The position numbers and the translations under genes were made by a program. The notes beneath the pieces are model-generated. The model did not search any database. It saw only the letters and a list, made by a program, of their open reading frames with translations, and had not been told where the DNA came from. 64,000 nt of DNA, from the NCBI GenBank assembly GCA_020747065.1, contig JAGMVK010000009.1, positions 744,001 through 808,000 on the forward strand. Reading direction: 5' to 3'. This document shows positions 44,348-55,956 of this stretch, in pieces; positions within the stretch are counted from its first letter, which is position 1; each line of letters starts with the position of its first letter. Source of the DNA: Cadophora sp. MPI-SDFR-AT-0126. Its lineage: Eukaryota > Ascomycota > Leotiomycetes > Helotiales > Ploettnerulaceae.

Positions 44348-45971
44348 ATTTGCTGAAGGTAGAAAGAATGTGGTAAGCTTAAAGACGTATCACTTGGAAA
44401 AAGTGACTGGCTCAGGAAGCATGAGAGGAACGGGACGAGTTATCTACTAGCAGCGGAAATGAAAAGGGTCCGCCCCTCTGCAGACATTGGTCGCCAGGAT
44501 TGACATGGAAAATTCCCTGCCGACATAATGCGGGGAATCAAGCTCTTTGACACCCGATGGACAGATGACGACCCCTGAAAAAGGTCTCTGGAACCAGTTC
44601 CCCTAGTGCTCTGGACTCTTGCAATTCCACCTCTCATATGCCAAGTCCCTCTGTCCAAGTAACAGTGGAAAGAAGCATCGAACTTGCTCCACCTAAGCAT
44701 AGAACCAATCTCAGGAACATGTCTCCGCCCCACCGTACACGACAGTGTATCCGTCTGATTTGAAAAGTTCGAAACGTAAACACTTTACCAGAATCGAGCA
44801 CTCGTATGCGACAAGGATGGCACAGATCCGTTGTTTCGAGGATCACGGACTTCATCAAAAGCTTGTGTCCCGATCCTGAATGCCACCAATGAAAAGACAG
44901 CGAGCAGGTGATTGAGTCGTCCCATGTTGACCTTTAGGAGCCTCGAAGTTGGGATGACTTACAGATGTTCCGGGCAGATTTGTATTGGGGTCCACTCCAA
45001 ACTTCTGACAGACCGAATTAGGGCTTGTCCCTGTGATTTTGTAGCCAACCGGACGGTGGCAAATGTTGATCATCAATTAACGCATCTACACACGATATGA
45101 TAGACTTCACACGACTTATACGGTGGCGAGATGCATCGAGGTCTCATATCGTCGTAGAGCCAATAGCCTGCGGTCTAGCCAGCGCTGAGCACTAAAAGCT
45201 TGAGCATCAACAAGCAATCTTGGCCGCAAAGCTTCTTTCGAGACAACAATTACAATCAAACTCTCCGATCAATGAGTGACCCATCGACACATAGTCCACT
45301 TTGTTTGAAGCAAATGAAACTTTTGCGAAGTCGAAAATGAGGATATCTTGTTAATTTGAGGAACCGCCTTTCAACCGGATTCCACCAATGACAAGCTGGG
45401 AATGTTGCCCCTGAAATGGACTCGCTTCGCTGTCAACGACACTTTGATCAATCCGAAACGAGCGGAATTCAAGACACCCCATTCAGTTCTCCACCAACAA
45501 TCCTTCACTGCCACCCAAAGACTCTGCGATCTCATCACCCATCATTCAGGAGGAACCCCGACACTATTCCCTATGTGGATGTGAGTTGGTGATTAGGATC
45601 CTCTTCCTGAAAATCTGTAACACCAGCAAAATGTTGAACATGGCCCATCCACGCGTTCCGTTCTTGCGATTGACAAGATCAGCAAAGACAAGCTCTCCCC
45701 GACTTGCGTGTTCAGCAAGAATCGGTGTCGTCCACGACAATAATGGGACATTTGCTATATGCTCGACAGCTCAATTATCAATCTCGAACATGAGTGTAAA
45801 GTCAACATACGCAGCTAGGGGAAGAAGTCTTCCCTGACCATCGCCTCGAAATACTTCAAAAGAAGCCGTTCTTGGCCCTCTTGGCTCTCTCATTCAAGCT
45901 TTCATCATTCTCTCTTTTTTCCTCGGCTCACATTCCCTGCATCTCTCTTCTTAGACTCCCAATCATTCGAC
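44348..45971. promoter_or_regulatory. Shared divergent intergenic region of pectinase genes
   Basis: 1.6 kb between the translation starts of pectin methylesterase (minus) and endopolygalacturonase (plus). The last 60 bp before the polygalacturonase ATG are pyrimidine-rich with a CTTTTTTCCT-like tract, typical of a fungal leader. No individual activator or CreA site is asserted. Small open frames inside carry no motif. Confidence 0.4.
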
Positions 45972-47378
45972 ATGGTTCAATTACTTTCTACAGTTGGGCT
46001 GGTCCTCGGCGTGGCGTCTCTCGTCTCCGCTACTCCGATGCCAAAGGCTAAGGGGAAGACAACAACAACTTCTGCTACTGCCGTCGCGACCGACAGTTCG
46101 GCAACCAAGTCTTCGGGGTCCAAAGGCCAGTCCACGACTTCTGCCGCCACTTCTGCCTCTGCTGGCAGTTCTGCGGATGCAGGTAGTGCGTCAGCTGACT
46201 GCACTTTCACCTCTGCTTCAGCTGCGAAGGCAGGAAAGACTAGCTGCACCACCATCGTTCTGGACGGTATATCGGTTGAAGCTGGTGTGACTTTGGACTT
46301 GACAGGTTTGACATCTGGCACCTCCGTATGTATTCCTTCCAATTTCAATCAAGAGTAATTTTCTCCTAACAGTGAACAGGTGATCTTCCAAGGGGAGACT
46401 ACTTGGGCATACGAGGAATGGAGCGGCCCTCTCTTCTCGGTCTCTGGAGAGAACATTAAGGTCTCTGGAGCTTCAGGCCATTCCTTGAACGGCAACGGTG
46501 CTAAGTGGTGGGATGGAAGTCAGCACACCTTGATTTGTCCCATGGTTTCGTGACATTACTAACCTGCCAAATAGAGGGAAGCAACGGAGGAGTGACCAAG
46601 CCCAAGTTCTTCTACGCCCACGACCTCACCGGAACATCCACCATTTCTGGCCTCAACATCCTCAACTACCCCGTCCAATGCTTCTCCATCAACGGCGCTG
46701 ACGGGCTGACCATCTCCGATGTGACGATCGACAACTCGGCTGCTGGCGACCTTGGACATAATACCGATGCCTTCGATGTCGGATCCAGTACCAACATCGT
46801 CATTTCTGGAGCCACAGTCAAGAACCAAGATGATTGCTTGGCCGTCAACTCTGGTACCGGCATCACTTTCACTGGTGGCTCCTGCTCAGGAGGCCATGGT
46901 TTGAGCATTGGGTCTGTTGGAGGACGAACAGACAACGATGTCTCTGACGTGACAATCTCCTCGTCCACAGTCTCCGATTCTGCAAATGGTATTCGCATCA
47001 AGACAGTGTCTGGAGCAACTGGTACAGTGAAGGGCGTTACTTTCAAAGACATCACTCTGTCGGGCAGTGAGTACCCCCTTTTCCCACCTCAAATCCACCT
47101 CAAAACTCGAAATCAATATCTAACAAACCCCAGTCACCGACTATGGCATCGTCATCGAGCAAGATTACGAGAACGGTTCGCCAACTGGCACACCCACCGA
47201 TGGCGTCCCTATCACAGACTTGACGGTCTCAGGCGTAAAGGGAACAGTTGAGTCTGATGCTACTAACATCTATATCCTCTGTGCTTCCTGTTCGGGGTGG
47301 ACTTGGAGTGATGTTGCTGTCACTGGAGGGAAGACGAGCAGTAAATGCACTGGTATCCCGACTGGTGCTTCTTGCTAA
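45972..47378 (+). CDS. Endopolygalacturonase (GH28), secreted
   Basis: Exons 45972-46325, 46380-46518, 46575-47066 and 47134-47378 encode 409 residues. Signal peptide about residues 1-20 ([20 protein letters not shown]), then an atypically long Ser/Thr/Ala/Lys-rich stretch to about residue 75, then the catalytic beta-helix starting at [20 protein letters not shown]28 landmarks: [17 protein letters not shown] (rebuilt over intron 2), NTDAFD (D229), NQDDC (D250, D251), GGHGLSIGS (H272) and IRIKT (R305, K307), the full catalytic set. The C terminus has the conserved [18 protein letters not shown] and a final Cys pair. Reaction: hydrolyses internal alpha-1,4-galacturonic bonds in de-esterified homogalacturonan. 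It pairs with the neighbouring pectin methylesterase. The long linker is unusual and may be O-glycosylated or removed. Confidence 0.95.
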
Positions 47379-47937
47379 GTATTCTTCTGCTGGATGACCT
47401 AGTAGGCTTGCGAGGAGAAGAGATGAGAGACTAAGAGAAGCCTTACGATACTGCCACCAAGCGCGGTGTCATGATGGATTTGGCTCGGCGAGCACATGCT
47501 CGCGGATAGCCTTCGTTTCTGCTGTATATATTATTTGCCCAAAAGAATGTTTTCCAAGAGAGGCCCCTGCCCAAAGAAAATCACCTCCGTATCGTGCATG
47601 CCCAATAAATGTCATGACAAGAATGAGCGAGACGCCCAGAAAAAAATAAACCAGGAGCAAACCATACTTGTATATTCTAGTCATGCTTGAGAATACAAGC
47701 GTCTTGCTCTTCAGTAGTCCTGCGATACCAGGACAAATATGCGTCTAGCGACTCGCATGACTGACCAGCTGAATATGCTAGACCCGACGAGCAAAGCGAT
47801 GACATGATCGGACCCAAATGCAAATCCTCTGAACGCCATCTATGCACCATGCCAATCCCGAGCCAAAATCATACAATCGTAACCTTACCACACTCCTTCT
47901 CTATTCCACATAACCTCACCTCATTTCACCTCCCCAC
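47379..47937. other. Convergent intergenic region
   Basis: 3' flanks of the polygalacturonase and YPI1 genes; nothing else recognised. Confidence 0.45.
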
Positions 47938-48453
47938 CTACTTCTCCTTCGCAGCGCCCTTAACCATCGGCATCCTCTCATACGCATTCGGACTCCTCTT
48001 CCTCGCCTTCCCACTCCCACTCCCCTCTCCATCTCCATTCCCCTTTCCCTTCCCATGCCCATGTCCATGTCCATGCCCACACCCTTTCCCCCTCCCCGCC
48101 GCCTTCTTCGCACCCCCAACCGGCCTCGCACTCCCATCATCCCCACTATCGCTCTCGCTATCACTATCAGACGAGCTCTCATCACTGCTCTCGTCGATGC
48201 CCTTCGGCGCGTGGTAGATGCAGCACACCTTGCTCTTCTTCCTGCCCAGACCTTCGTTGTCTATCACGTCTGAGGCCCATTGTATGCCTCGGCGTGTGCT
48301 GCTGCCTCTCTCGCTGTCGAGGGGGGCACCGCGGAGGCGGAGGATGGCTTGGGTTTGCGTTTGCATCTGCGTTCGTGTTGTGGTGCTGGGTTGTGGGGTG
48401 GGTTGGAGGACGTGGGTTTGTTGGCCAGCTGGGGCGCGGGAGGTGGTCGCCAT
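47938..48453 (-). CDS. YPI1: Type 1 phosphatase regulator Ypi1 (inhibitor-3 / PPP1R11 family)
   Basis: Intronless, 171 residues. A Gln/Thr/Pro-rich N terminus leads to the conserved core ILRLRGAP, RRGIQWASDVIDNEGLGRKK, SKVCCIYHAPKGIDES, which is the diagnostic inhibitor-3 block containing the phosphatase-1 docking determinants and a CCIYH metal-binding-like motif. An acidic Ser/Asp/Glu stretch follows, then a His/Gly repeat (GHGHGHGHGKGKG, about residues 120-140) and a basic C terminus. Family role: a heat-stable protein bound to PP1 (Glc7), often with Sds22, acting as inhibitor or maturation factor in the nucleus. The His/Gly repeat is a low-complexity insertion not expected for function. 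Confidence 0.92.
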   Translation of the reverse strand: MATTSRAPAGQQTHVLQPTPQPSTTTRTQMQTQTQAILRLRGAPLDSERGSSTRRGIQWASDVIDNEGLGRKKSKVCCIYHAPKGIDESSDESSSDSDSESDSGDDGSARPVGGAKKAAGRGKGCGHGHGHGHGKGKGNGDGEGSGSGKARKRSPNAYERMPMVKGAAKEK

Positions 48454-49349
48454 TTCGTTAATGTGGGATCCTGGATGTGCAGGTAGTTGAACTTTGAGGC
48501 TTGTTATTCTTGTAGACTGCCTGGGGAGTCTGGTGTTTTAGAGGTGGAGGCGTGGCGTTGTCTGTCTTCCCTTTTTGGATGGGTGAGAGAGTGAGGGATT
48601 CAGCCTTATGTCCCGTAAATGCCCACCTGCAGCCTCTCGCGTATTAACGTGCCTCGGAGCCGATCGCTGACAAGATCACGAGCGACTGATTTGTCTTGGG
48701 CAATGCTGCCGTGTCGAAAAATCGTGCGTGTGAATTTGGTAGTGTTGGTAGAGTGGTGAAGGAGGGAGGCTGAATTTTGGTGTTGCCCCACGAATTTGGG
48801 GGCCGAATGAGGGGCAATTTTAGAGTATCACGTTTTGCTTAAAGGGAGGCGAGTTTGTTTTCTTTACCACCAAGCGATGAAAGTCGAGCAGATTCCGCGT
48901 TATTGATATCTGTATCTCCCTAGATAACCTTCTTTAAAATATATATGTTTCTTCATCGTTACTAGTGGTGAGAAGAAGTACCTTGTCTTAGATGAAATCC
49001 ATCTAATGCATATATTCCTCTTTCAATTCGTGACGTTGGAGCGGCACATGTTAGGAATGCGAGAATCCACTGACATTCTTGAAGGGCAGTGTGTTCTTAA
49101 GAAAACACATTAGAAAGGCCACTGGAATACTTCATATTCCCAATTGTGAGATATCCAAGAGTATTGAACGACCGTGCTGTCGATGAATAACAATTCGCTC
49201 TAGTTGACAAAACATACTGCCCAGAATCCCGGGGGCGAGAGAGGAGGACGAGATTAAATCTCCCATTATTCATATCGACATTATCCTCATTTCTTGGTCC
49301 TGACGTTCCACACTTCTCCGCTTTCTCTATTCCAAGCTAGTCCTCCTAA
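48454..49349. other. Intergenic region
   Basis: About 900 bp upstream of YPI1 and downstream of the cysteine-rich GPI protein gene, both on the minus strand; no gene recognised. Confidence 0.45.
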
Positions 49350-50945
49350 CTAGTCAAGCACAAACATGCTCATCACAAGCACCACAGCAGCAGCTCCCCA
49401 TCTCCTCCCTCCTCCAATCCTCCCAGCGCCCCCAGGACTAGCCTTCTGCAAAACCGCCGTCCTACTCGGCCCAACCGACAAACAGCTCGCAGTACCACAT
49501 CCCCACCCACTAGGACAGCAATTCCCGCCCACACTCGCCGCACAAGTTTCCCATCCCGACGCACAAGCTCCCGTGGGCGTGGCAACAGTAGCTGCTGACC
49601 CGACAGGGACGACAACCGTGACGCCGCTGCTGATTATAGTCGTTGAGCTGGTTGGCGGACAGGACGTTTTCTCGCAGTTGCGGCCGGTGCGGCAGCAGCC
49701 ACCTTCGTAGTAGGCTTCGCAGGCGTAGAAACCTGTTGGGCAGGTTGTGGGGCCGGAGTCGGTGGTTGTGGTGAGGGTAGGGGTCGTGGTGCCGCTTGTA
49801 GGTCGGACGGGGATGACACCTGTTGCTGAGGTTGTGGTCGTGAGACTTGTGGATGGAGAAGTTGAGGATGCTGAGGAGGAGGATGGCGCGCATGAACTGA
49901 AGGCGCAGACTCGGTCGGTTGGGCAGCAACCACCTCCTAAACTTGCTGGACAAGCTTGGACATTGAGAGGACAGGCTGTGGATGATGTTGATGTTACTGT
50001 ACTCAAAGATGTGCTTGTACGTGTGACCGAGGAAGCTGTGACTGTGAATGTCCGGGTAATGACCGTGGTTACCACTGCTGGTGGATCCATGGCACCTATA
50101 TAATATCAGTATTGGAATAATTTCACGGACGAGATATACCCACAGCCTCCTTCCACACAGCTAAATCCCGGTATACAACATCCTCCACCCAGTATAGAAG
50201 GACAAGGCGTATTTGGTGCATCACACTGGGTAACGGCCCCGACACATTGCGCCCCAGATGGACAGCATCCGATAACACCCAATCCCGTATCCGGTATACT
50301 GAAACACGTCTCATCCGTCGCGCAACAACTGGTGGGCGACATGAGCATCGAGCAATCCTTCGTCCCAGTCGGACAAGTAAAGTCTCTAGCTTTCAGAGCC
50401 GCCAAAACTCCAGCAACATCACGACTTCTCAACACCTGCCTCGCTTTCAACTCTTCCGCACCAGCGATATTTTCCGTATGCAGCACAAACGACGGTCTAA
50501 AGTTCACGACCGCACTCTCATTTCCTTTCGATCGATCTTCCTCTTCGGATTGCGAAAAGTCGTTCCTCCTCCTTACCGCAGCACTCTCCCTTGGCGAATC
50601 AAACACTCTTCTCTGCCCATCCAATTCCAATTCCCCCTCAAACTGCCAATACTCCATATAGAACTTCTCTCCCTCATCGTCGCTCATCTTCATAACACCC
50701 ACCGGTTTCCTCCCCAGCCGTATATGTTCTTCTATAGCTTCGAGGTCGCGGCGGCGGGATGGTGGATCTTCGGGCCAGAACTTGACGTGAGGGGGGAGGT
50801 TGTAGGGCCATTGTGCTGCGGATTGTGGTTCTGACTTCGCCTGTGCATTTGTGTCTGAGTCTAAGGAGGCGTGAGCGCTGGTGTGCGAGATGATGAGGAG
50901 GAGGATGGATGTTGGGAGCGAGAGGATGCTAGGTGTGAGGCGCAT
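49350..50945 (-). CDS. Secreted, probably GPI-anchored protein with four cysteine-rich repeats
   Basis: Exons 50945-50144 and 50095-49350 encode 515 residues. The donor used is GTGGGT inside the codon of the last Cys of repeat 1; the more obvious GTATAT donor three bases on would shift the frame. Residues 1 to about 26 are a signal peptide; the last 20 residues are hydrophobic after a small-residue stretch, as in GPI attachment signals. Between residues about 200 and 480 lie four modules with identical spacing C-x6-C-x7-CC-x5-C-x4-C, the last three separated by Ser/Thr-rich linkers that are likely O-glycosylated; a diverged Cys block precedes repeat 1. The N-terminal 180 residues are charged and lack Cys. 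Such proteins are cell-wall or surface components in filamentous ascomycetes. No enzymatic domain was seen; a carbohydrate-binding role would be speculation. Confidence 0.85.
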
Positions 50946-51607
50946 AGTTCGTTCGTTCCGAGACGTGAATGACGAGGCTGTAGAGCCTGATTTCGAATCC
51001 GTGAGATAAGATCAGCGGCAATGCGACCAGTACTTTGTCAATCGACTAAAATTCGAGCTTCAAGATAAATGAACGGAAAATATCCATGATATGTACAGAA
51101 ACAATTGAGAGAAAGAAGAGAAAGGACTGAAAATGCAAGCTTTAGATTTACTTGGATGGACGGGTGGCTGGGATGCAAGTTGATCTCAAGCAAGATTTTG
51201 GGCCGTCAGCAAACCATGTGGCTGGAGCTCGCCAGCTGTCACGGACCCAGTGCGAAGAAGCACTGTTTATTTATCGTAATTCCAATTCTGTGGGAAAAAG
51301 ATATAGCAAGCATAAACAAGACAAGTCAATAATTGGGCAATTTGAATAAACGTAGCATAAATCACCATCAGACTTGAAATGACGCAGAAACAACCATTGA
51401 AGAAAGATCCCGAGGAGGTCTCGGTGCCATGCAAGCAAGCACTCAGGGACCCCTGTCATCGCCAAGCAAAAACTCCAGGTTCATCAGCTGATCTGGCGTC
51501 TTGCTCGTCACGCATCCATCAGTCAGCCTCCCTATTCCCTCTCAACCTACTCTAGAACACCACATACCACACCATGTGAAAGGAGAAAGGGGTAAACCCA
51601 CAACACA
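50946..51607. promoter_or_regulatory. Divergent intergenic region
   Basis: Upstream of the cysteine-rich GPI protein (minus) and ATL1 (plus). No gene recognised. Confidence 0.4.
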
Positions 51608-52279
51608 ATGGCAAGAACAGACGAAGCCGAAGCCTTCTTTCATGCCGTCTACAGCGCCATCCAAGAGATTCCTCACGGAAAAGTGACGAGCTACGGACAT
51701 ATCGCCAGGTTGATCGGAACGCGTAAGTGGGGACTTCTCTCTCCCCCCCCCTTCCCACTTCTCTTCTTTCCCGGAGAATACCCACCCTCATCTTTCTTGT
51801 CCATGTGCCTCTCTTCAACATCAGATTCGCTGGATTGAGTGCATGAGTTGAATCAAAGACTGATTATGACATGGCAACCAATAGCTCAACGACCGCGCCA
51901 AGTAGGAGTCTGTCTCAAGCATCTCTCCTCGGACCCATCTTCCCGCTTCCACAACGGCAATGTCCCGTGGCAGAGAGTGATAAATTCAAAAGGGATAATC
52001 TCTCCTCGGTAAGCATTTTTCAAAATACCCTTTCCAACTCCAAACATCCTCTCTCCTCCATGATCTATCAAGTGTTCAATTAACGTGGGGGTTAGAGGCC
52101 ATCCGTCAGGAGCAGCGAACCAGGCACGTGTGCTGCAAGGCGAAGGCGTCGTGGTCAACACGGGGAGCTTGGGGGAGTTGATGGTTGACCTGGGGGAGTA
52201 TGGGTGGTTCCCGAGACAGCTGCCTAGTGATGCTGCTGCTGGGATACCGGTTGATAGTGATTCTGAGAATGATGAATGA
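51608..52279 (+). CDS. ATL1: Alkyltransferase-like DNA repair protein Atl1
   Basis: Exons 51608-51722, 51885-52008 and 52096-52279 encode 140 residues. The fold of the O6-alkylguanine alkyltransferase C-terminal domain is clear: FFHAVYSAIQEIPHGKVTSYGHIARLIG, then RPRQVGVCLKHL, GNVPWQRVINSKGIISPR and GHPSGAANQARVLQGEGV. The PCHRV motif of true alkyltransferases is PWQRV here, so the alkyl-acceptor Cys is replaced by Trp (W67). This is diagnostic of Atl proteins, which bind O6-alkylguanine, flip the base and channel damage to nucleotide excision repair without transferring the group. The acidic C-terminal tail (VDSDSENDE) is extra. Intron 1 is 162 nt and carries a C-rich tract after its donor. 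Confidence 0.93.
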
Positions 52280-52998
52280 AGGGGAGAGAGATTTCAAGTC
52301 CTTTTGGGAACCACTTAGTAGTCACAAATCACGATTAAATGAAAAAAAAAAAAACGGCATGAAATGTGTGCGTGAAAAGTGATTGTAGACCTAAGGCTAG
52401 GGATACAACACCATAAGAGCAGTCAGATATTTAAAGGCCCGTTTGGCGACCTTTGCTGCCAACCTAAACCCCTTTTCACAACAAAAGTTCTTCGATAAAC
52501 CCATATTCCGTCAATCCCTAACGACCTCCAATCCATCATCTGCCAGGCTGATCAGCTACCACCGCACTTAGCTCTCGTGTCTCTCAGAGAGATTCGAGGA
52601 GTGCTATGGTCCCTCCCTTTCCTCCCTAGGCTGCAGTTGGAGTGCGAATTTTGTCCAGACTCATTGTGAGCAGTGTTCGTGAGTTGATCGTTAGGCAACC
52701 TCTGCTGATAAAATATATCAGATCTCTCTACGAAAGTTACTATCAATGCCCACAGCTAAGCAAAAACGTAAAACGCACCAATTGCGCTCAGTCGGCTTGA
52801 GAATATCTCAAATCCAATTCCACGACAGCTGCCGGGGGGCCAATCCAAGCAAAGGCTGACGATCCTCTATGAATGTTGCAGATCTAGATATGCAGCCAAA
52901 CCCTCGACGGGCATGAAGCAATGTTCTTAAGATGCTGTTAACACGTTGATGCAAAGCATCGAAGCCGCGTCATATGTCTAGAAAGAATGGCAGACCAT
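52280..52998. other. Convergent intergenic region
   Basis: 3' flanks of ATL1 and the PBP1 homologue. Contains an A13 run at 52342-52354, about 60 bp after the ATL1 stop. Confidence 0.45.
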
Positions 52999-55956
52999 TC
53001 ATTTAGACTCTTCATTGCCCTCGGACGTACGTGCTTGAGGCCCAGTAGGAATCTGATTGTTTGCCGGCCCATTCTGGTGTTGACCATGGGATTGAAAGTT
53101 CTTGTTATAGTTGCCGTTAGAGTGATTGTTCCGGTGTTGTTGTGGGCCATATTGGTGCATCTGCTGCGGGCTCGTTCCAAATTGGTTTGGGCCACCACTG
53201 TAGCCTCTCATTCCCACTAGGAACCGTTAGTTAGATCCATGAAATACTGGCTCGCTGCACTTACTATTGGGGGGAGGTTGCTGGTTGTAACCCTGAGCGG
53301 TATTTACATACTGAGGACCTGGGCTCATGCCTGGGTTCATGCCCGGGTTCATGCCATACATCGGTGGTGGGGGTTGATGGCCTTGCTGAGATCCCTGATT
53401 TATCATCATAGCACCTCCTCTACCAGGGCTTGGAAATCCATTGACACCTGGAATTTGTGGAGGCATACCATTAGTCGGTGGCATGAAACCTCCTTGACTG
53501 CCTTGAGGAAACATCGGGGTTGATCCAACTCCAGGCGGAATACCTTGGGTAGTCATAAACATGCCGTTAGGGTTTGGCATCATCATTGGCCCCATGGGAC
53601 CCGGTTGTGGCATGTATTGATGGCTGTTCGACATAGATCGGAACTGCTGCTGCATTGGGGGGCCATTGGGGAATGGCATCATTTGTGGGTTATAAGCCAT
53701 CTGCGCATTCTGGTTCATAGGCGATTGGTACTGCATTTGAGTATGTTGCATACGAGGAGATGCAAATGACTGCGCAGAGTGAGATGGCATCATTCTATGT
53801 TCATCGTGACCGCTGAAAGGCTGAACCGGGCCATGAGGCATCTGGTTGCCATGAAGATTCATGGGTGCTTGTCGAGGAGATTGACGCACAGCTGGGTTAT
53901 GAACACTTTGCTGCAAGTGGAATGGAAGCTGGTGCTGGTGAGGCACTTGCGGAATAGCGTGGGTCGGAGCAGCAGGAGAGATAGTATGTGTCGGAAATGG
54001 TGCCAGCTCGAACATCCTAGCATAGGTCATGTGGATGGGTGCATCAGGCCTATCAGCAGGAAGGGCAGTCTTCCAAAGCACGGGAGTTTCGTAAGCTGGC
54101 TTCAAACCACCAGTCAGGGACCAGTTCTTTTCTGGTGCTGGCTTGATGGTCTTAATGTGATCCAACGAGTTGAACTTAGCCTTGAAAGAAGGACGTTCGG
54201 ATTCAGGGATAGGCTTGCGTCGGAGGAGAGAACGAGTGATGGGCGCAGGAGGTGCAGCGTTGACAGCCGATCTGGGGCTGGAAACATTGCTTGGATTACT
54301 ATTGGGGTTGAAGGAAGCTGCATGAGGGCTGGGACGGAACTCGCCAATTGTTGGGTTCAATCTAGCTCCTTGTGCGCTTGTTACTCCGCTGGAGCGTCGA
54401 GAGAAGTTGGGGTCTCCATTTGCAGGGCCAGTGGGAGGTTGTCTTGCCTCATGGGCTGGAATCGGGTTAGGTGGTAAAGGGCCAACCTTGTTCTGATCTA
54501 AGCTTCTCAATCGACCTCCAAGACCAGGCGCAGGGCGGTTTTGCTGGGCAGAAGGTTGTGGAGCCTGAGAGGATCCTCTGTATGGGCCCTGGTGTGCGAA
54601 ACCAGCGTTGCGAGGGGGGTTTTGTCGGGAAGGAACATTAGCAGGAGATGTACCGTGCGCAGCAGCAACTGGACGTTGGGTTGTTCGCATGTCAACTGGT
54701 GGGGGGATTGGCTTGACTCCTTCCGAAGGGTTGGCCTTGTTCTCCTCCGCATTGCGCTTTGCCTTCTCTTGTATCTCCTTCTGCTTCGCAGGATCTTTAG
54801 CGATAATTGGGACAAGATCCGATGGAACAGGAGTTGTGAGCTTGAAGCTGTCAGCGAACTTCTTCAAGTCGTTCAACTTGATCTCTTTGTCGTTCCGAGC
54901 TCTGGACATGCGAACAGCCTCAACGTTCTTTCGTTGCTGAGCAGCAAAACCCTTAAAAGCACTCGCAACATCCCGCTCAACAGTTGCTGTAGCATTGGGG
55001 ACGCCATCGGCCTTGACCTGAGGAGAAGCAGTCCGACTCGATGATGGGCCCGCAGCCGTTGCAGGTACCTTTGGCTCGGGCGTGGCGGCCACACTAGACT
55101 CGGTAGTGGTTGGAGGTGTGGAGACTTCTGCTTTAGCACTCTTTGTGACTGCTGGAGCAGTTGGAGGCTTGCCCTTATCAGCAGCAGGCTTGTCGGGACG
55201 AGCAAGCTGCGAAGAGATAATGGCAGGATCTACAGGAGCTCCGCTAACAGTAGATGAACCAGTGGGCGCTCGTCTCGCAGGGGGGGTATATCTGTTGTTG
55301 TTTGATGAAGTCAAGGGAGGGAAGTCCTGCTGTCTGCGAACCCCACTATATCTAGGGCAGAGTTAGATTGTTGGTCTGCTAATGAATGTCGGACCAACTT
55401 ACTTGTCTTCCTCGTCGACACCGTTCCCCTCTCCGGCCACATTATCCACAATACGCTCTTCCGCAACATGAGAGTTGTTGGCAGCACTACGCTCAATCTC
55501 TCTCGCCTTTCGCTCGGCGTCAGCAAGACGTTGCTTGTACTGTGGGTGCTTCTTATTGATGGTTGTTGTGTAGATATTCTCATCGTAGTCAGTCTTGACA
55601 CCAAACCGGCGCTCGTTCTCCTCGAATTGATCCCACGCGCCTCCGCCAGAGTTGTTCATTCTACCCGATTCCAAAGAGCCAAGTGTATCTGGGGGTCCAT
55701 CTGGAACCCATCTCTGCAGAGGACGCTCTCCTTGAGTTCGGTTGCCAGAGATTGCGGTGTCTGTGCGGAAAGAACTGGCATTGCCTATATTCTGGTTAGC
55801 AAGATCGAAGATTGGCGATGATCTGAACCAACCATTCTGTCTACTCTCATTCTTGCCCGCCCCAGTCATATCCTTTCGCTGGAATGACATATTGGATTGT
55901 GAGTTTTTGGTTGTGCCGTTTGGTGTGTCGGTGGCCTTCTTTCCTGGTTGTACCAT
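52999..55956 (-). CDS. PBP1: Ataxin-2 homologue / Pab1-binding protein Pbp1
   Basis: Exons 55956-55403, 55351-53265 and 53216-52999 give 952 residues. The LsmAD domain is clear near the N terminus: SSFRTDTAISGN, ERPLQRWVPD, WDQFEENERRFGVKTDYDENIYTTTIN, then KQRLADAERKAREIE. A conserved RRQQDFPPL segment crosses intron 1. The remainder is long, disordered and rich in Pro, Gln, Asn, Gly and Met, with a conserved LWKTALPADRPDAPIHMTYARMF block at about residue 620 and a GMNPGMNPGMSPG repeat. Within exon 1 a 48-nt in-frame segment with GT donor, GCTAAC branch and TAG end (about 55795-55842) is probably a further intron, which would shorten the product by 16 residues. The Lsm/SM-ATX domain normally preceding LsmAD was not found, so upstream exons may be missing. 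Role: poly(A)-binding-protein partner, mRNA polyadenylation and stress granules. Confidence 0.82.
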
